The notes below the pieces were generated by a model. The model searched no databases. It was given only the letters and a program-made list of their open reading frames with translations, and was not told where the DNA came from. Of a stretch of 22,116 bases of DNA, positions 21,649 through 22,116 are shown in pieces. This stretch comes from Treponema sp. (GTDB lineage: Bacteria; Spirochaetota; Spirochaetia; Treponematales; Treponemataceae). Where the stretch lies: the NCBI GenBank assembly GCA_016297415.1, contig JAEDGQ010000025.1, positions 1 through 22,116 on the forward strand, written 5' to 3'. Position numbers and translations under genes: made by a program. The number at the start of each line of letters is the position of its first letter. Within the stretch, counting starts at the first letter, position 1.

Positions 21649-22019
21649 GAGTCCTCTTGTACGATATAAGAATCCAAATCCGAAGATTTCTGTTCTGCCT
21701 GAAGCTGATTTATGTAAGATTCAAGCTTTAAGGTATCTGGTGAACGGAGAAAAACAAAACCGATTTCTACGGCTCCATCTTCCAGCTCCCGCTGCCACTG
21801 TGGATGACACATAAGGAAAAGAGGATCAGAAATAAATCTGGAAAGACGCAGATGAATTTCGTAATCGTTTTCCAGGTTAATGTCTACTGGAGCGTCATAG
21901 TGAATTTTACAACCGGAAACAGAAATATCACCAAGAACACCTGCCACAGGACAGATTTCTTCACATTCTGCACGACCAAAATCGTTGTACCGGACTGCTT
22001 TTCTCTGATTAAGAGCCAT
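21633..22019 (-). CDS. PilZ-domain c-di-GMP-binding protein
   Basis: This 128-residue single-domain PilZ protein has both c-di-GMP contacts: RxxxR (R6-R10 in QRKAVRY) and DxSxxG (D31-S33-G36 in GDISVSG). A beta-barrel and a C-terminal helix (LKLESYINQLQAEQKSSD) follow. It probably senses c-di-GMP and acts through a partner protein; in spirochaetes PilZ proteins affect motility and virulence. It is the first gene of a two-gene minus-strand unit and overlaps rlmM by 16 nt. There is no Shine-Dalgarno before its ATG. Confidence 0.85.
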   Translation of the reverse strand: MALNQRKAVRYNDFGRAECEEICPVAGVLGDISVSGCKIHYDAPVDINLENDYEIHLRLSRFISDPLFLMCHPQWQRELEDGAVEIGFVFLRSPDTLKLESYINQLQAEQKSSDLDSYIVQEDSCQFV

Positions 22020-22075
22020 AGTCTGATTATGCTGTAGAAATGATTTGTGGTCAATTAAACTACCAGGGCAAACGC

Positions 22076-22081
22076 ATTATA
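22076..22081 (-). promoter_or_regulatory. -10 element for the PilZ-rlmM unit
   Basis: A perfect TATAAT on the minus strand lies 56 nt before the PilZ ATG. The predicted 5' leader is about 50 nt. The -35 is not convincing. Confidence 0.45.
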
Positions 22082-22116
22082 ACTGATTTTGTATTGAAAA
22101 ATGGCGCAAAGGAGTG

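Overview
The window most resembles a chromosomal segment from a host-associated, low-GC spirochaete, probably a gut or rumen Treponema. This is inferred from AT-rich coding, spirochaete-style lipoprotein signal peptides, a FliG C-terminal-domain protein, and the mix of housekeeping genes. I could not run a search, so the genus is not certain. The window mixes ordinary operons with accessory pockets full of repeats, gene remnants and toxin-antitoxin pairs.

Layout. 1-908: 3' part of a DUF2201/VWA-like gene. 909-1424: mostly non-coding, with the 3' remnant of a GNAT acetyltransferase. 1425-4770 (minus): a three-gene membrane operon (DUF2157/DUF4401 protein, GDYXXLXY protein, small unknown protein). 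4786-6133: decayed accessory DNA with a broken lipoprotein gene, a frameshifted protein carrying a FliG C-terminal domain, and a degenerate 40/80-bp repeat array. 6134-8010 (minus): an HNH endonuclease and a coupled DUF6978-DUF1828 pair. That pair lies between two 56-bp direct repeats, each the first codons of the same gene, possibly a type I restriction R subunit. 8257-8430: a MITE-like element.

8540-12146 (plus): a complete riboflavin operon, ribD-ribE-ribBA-ribH, with a short GC-rich repeat between ribBA and ribH. 12211-13946: a truncated DUF4190-like membrane protein, then two type II toxin-antitoxin modules (Phd/RelE-like and VapBC-like). 14056-14832: a lipoprotein. 14885-15132: a second copy of the MITE, carrying a nested 70-74 bp palindromic insertion.

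15189-22019: core genes. These are a RelA/SpoT-family (p)ppGpp synthetase whose hydrolase residues appear lost, a U32-family TrhP-like protein and an alpha/beta hydrolase (minus), a MetA homoserine acyltransferase predicted to use acetyl-CoA, and an overlapping PilZ-RlmM pair (minus).

The strongest leads are: the MITE family with imperfect terminal inverted repeats and 3-bp target duplications in both copies; the DUF6978-DUF1828 cassette between duplicated gene starts; the FliG-C chimera; and the degenerate hydrolase site of the Rel enzyme.
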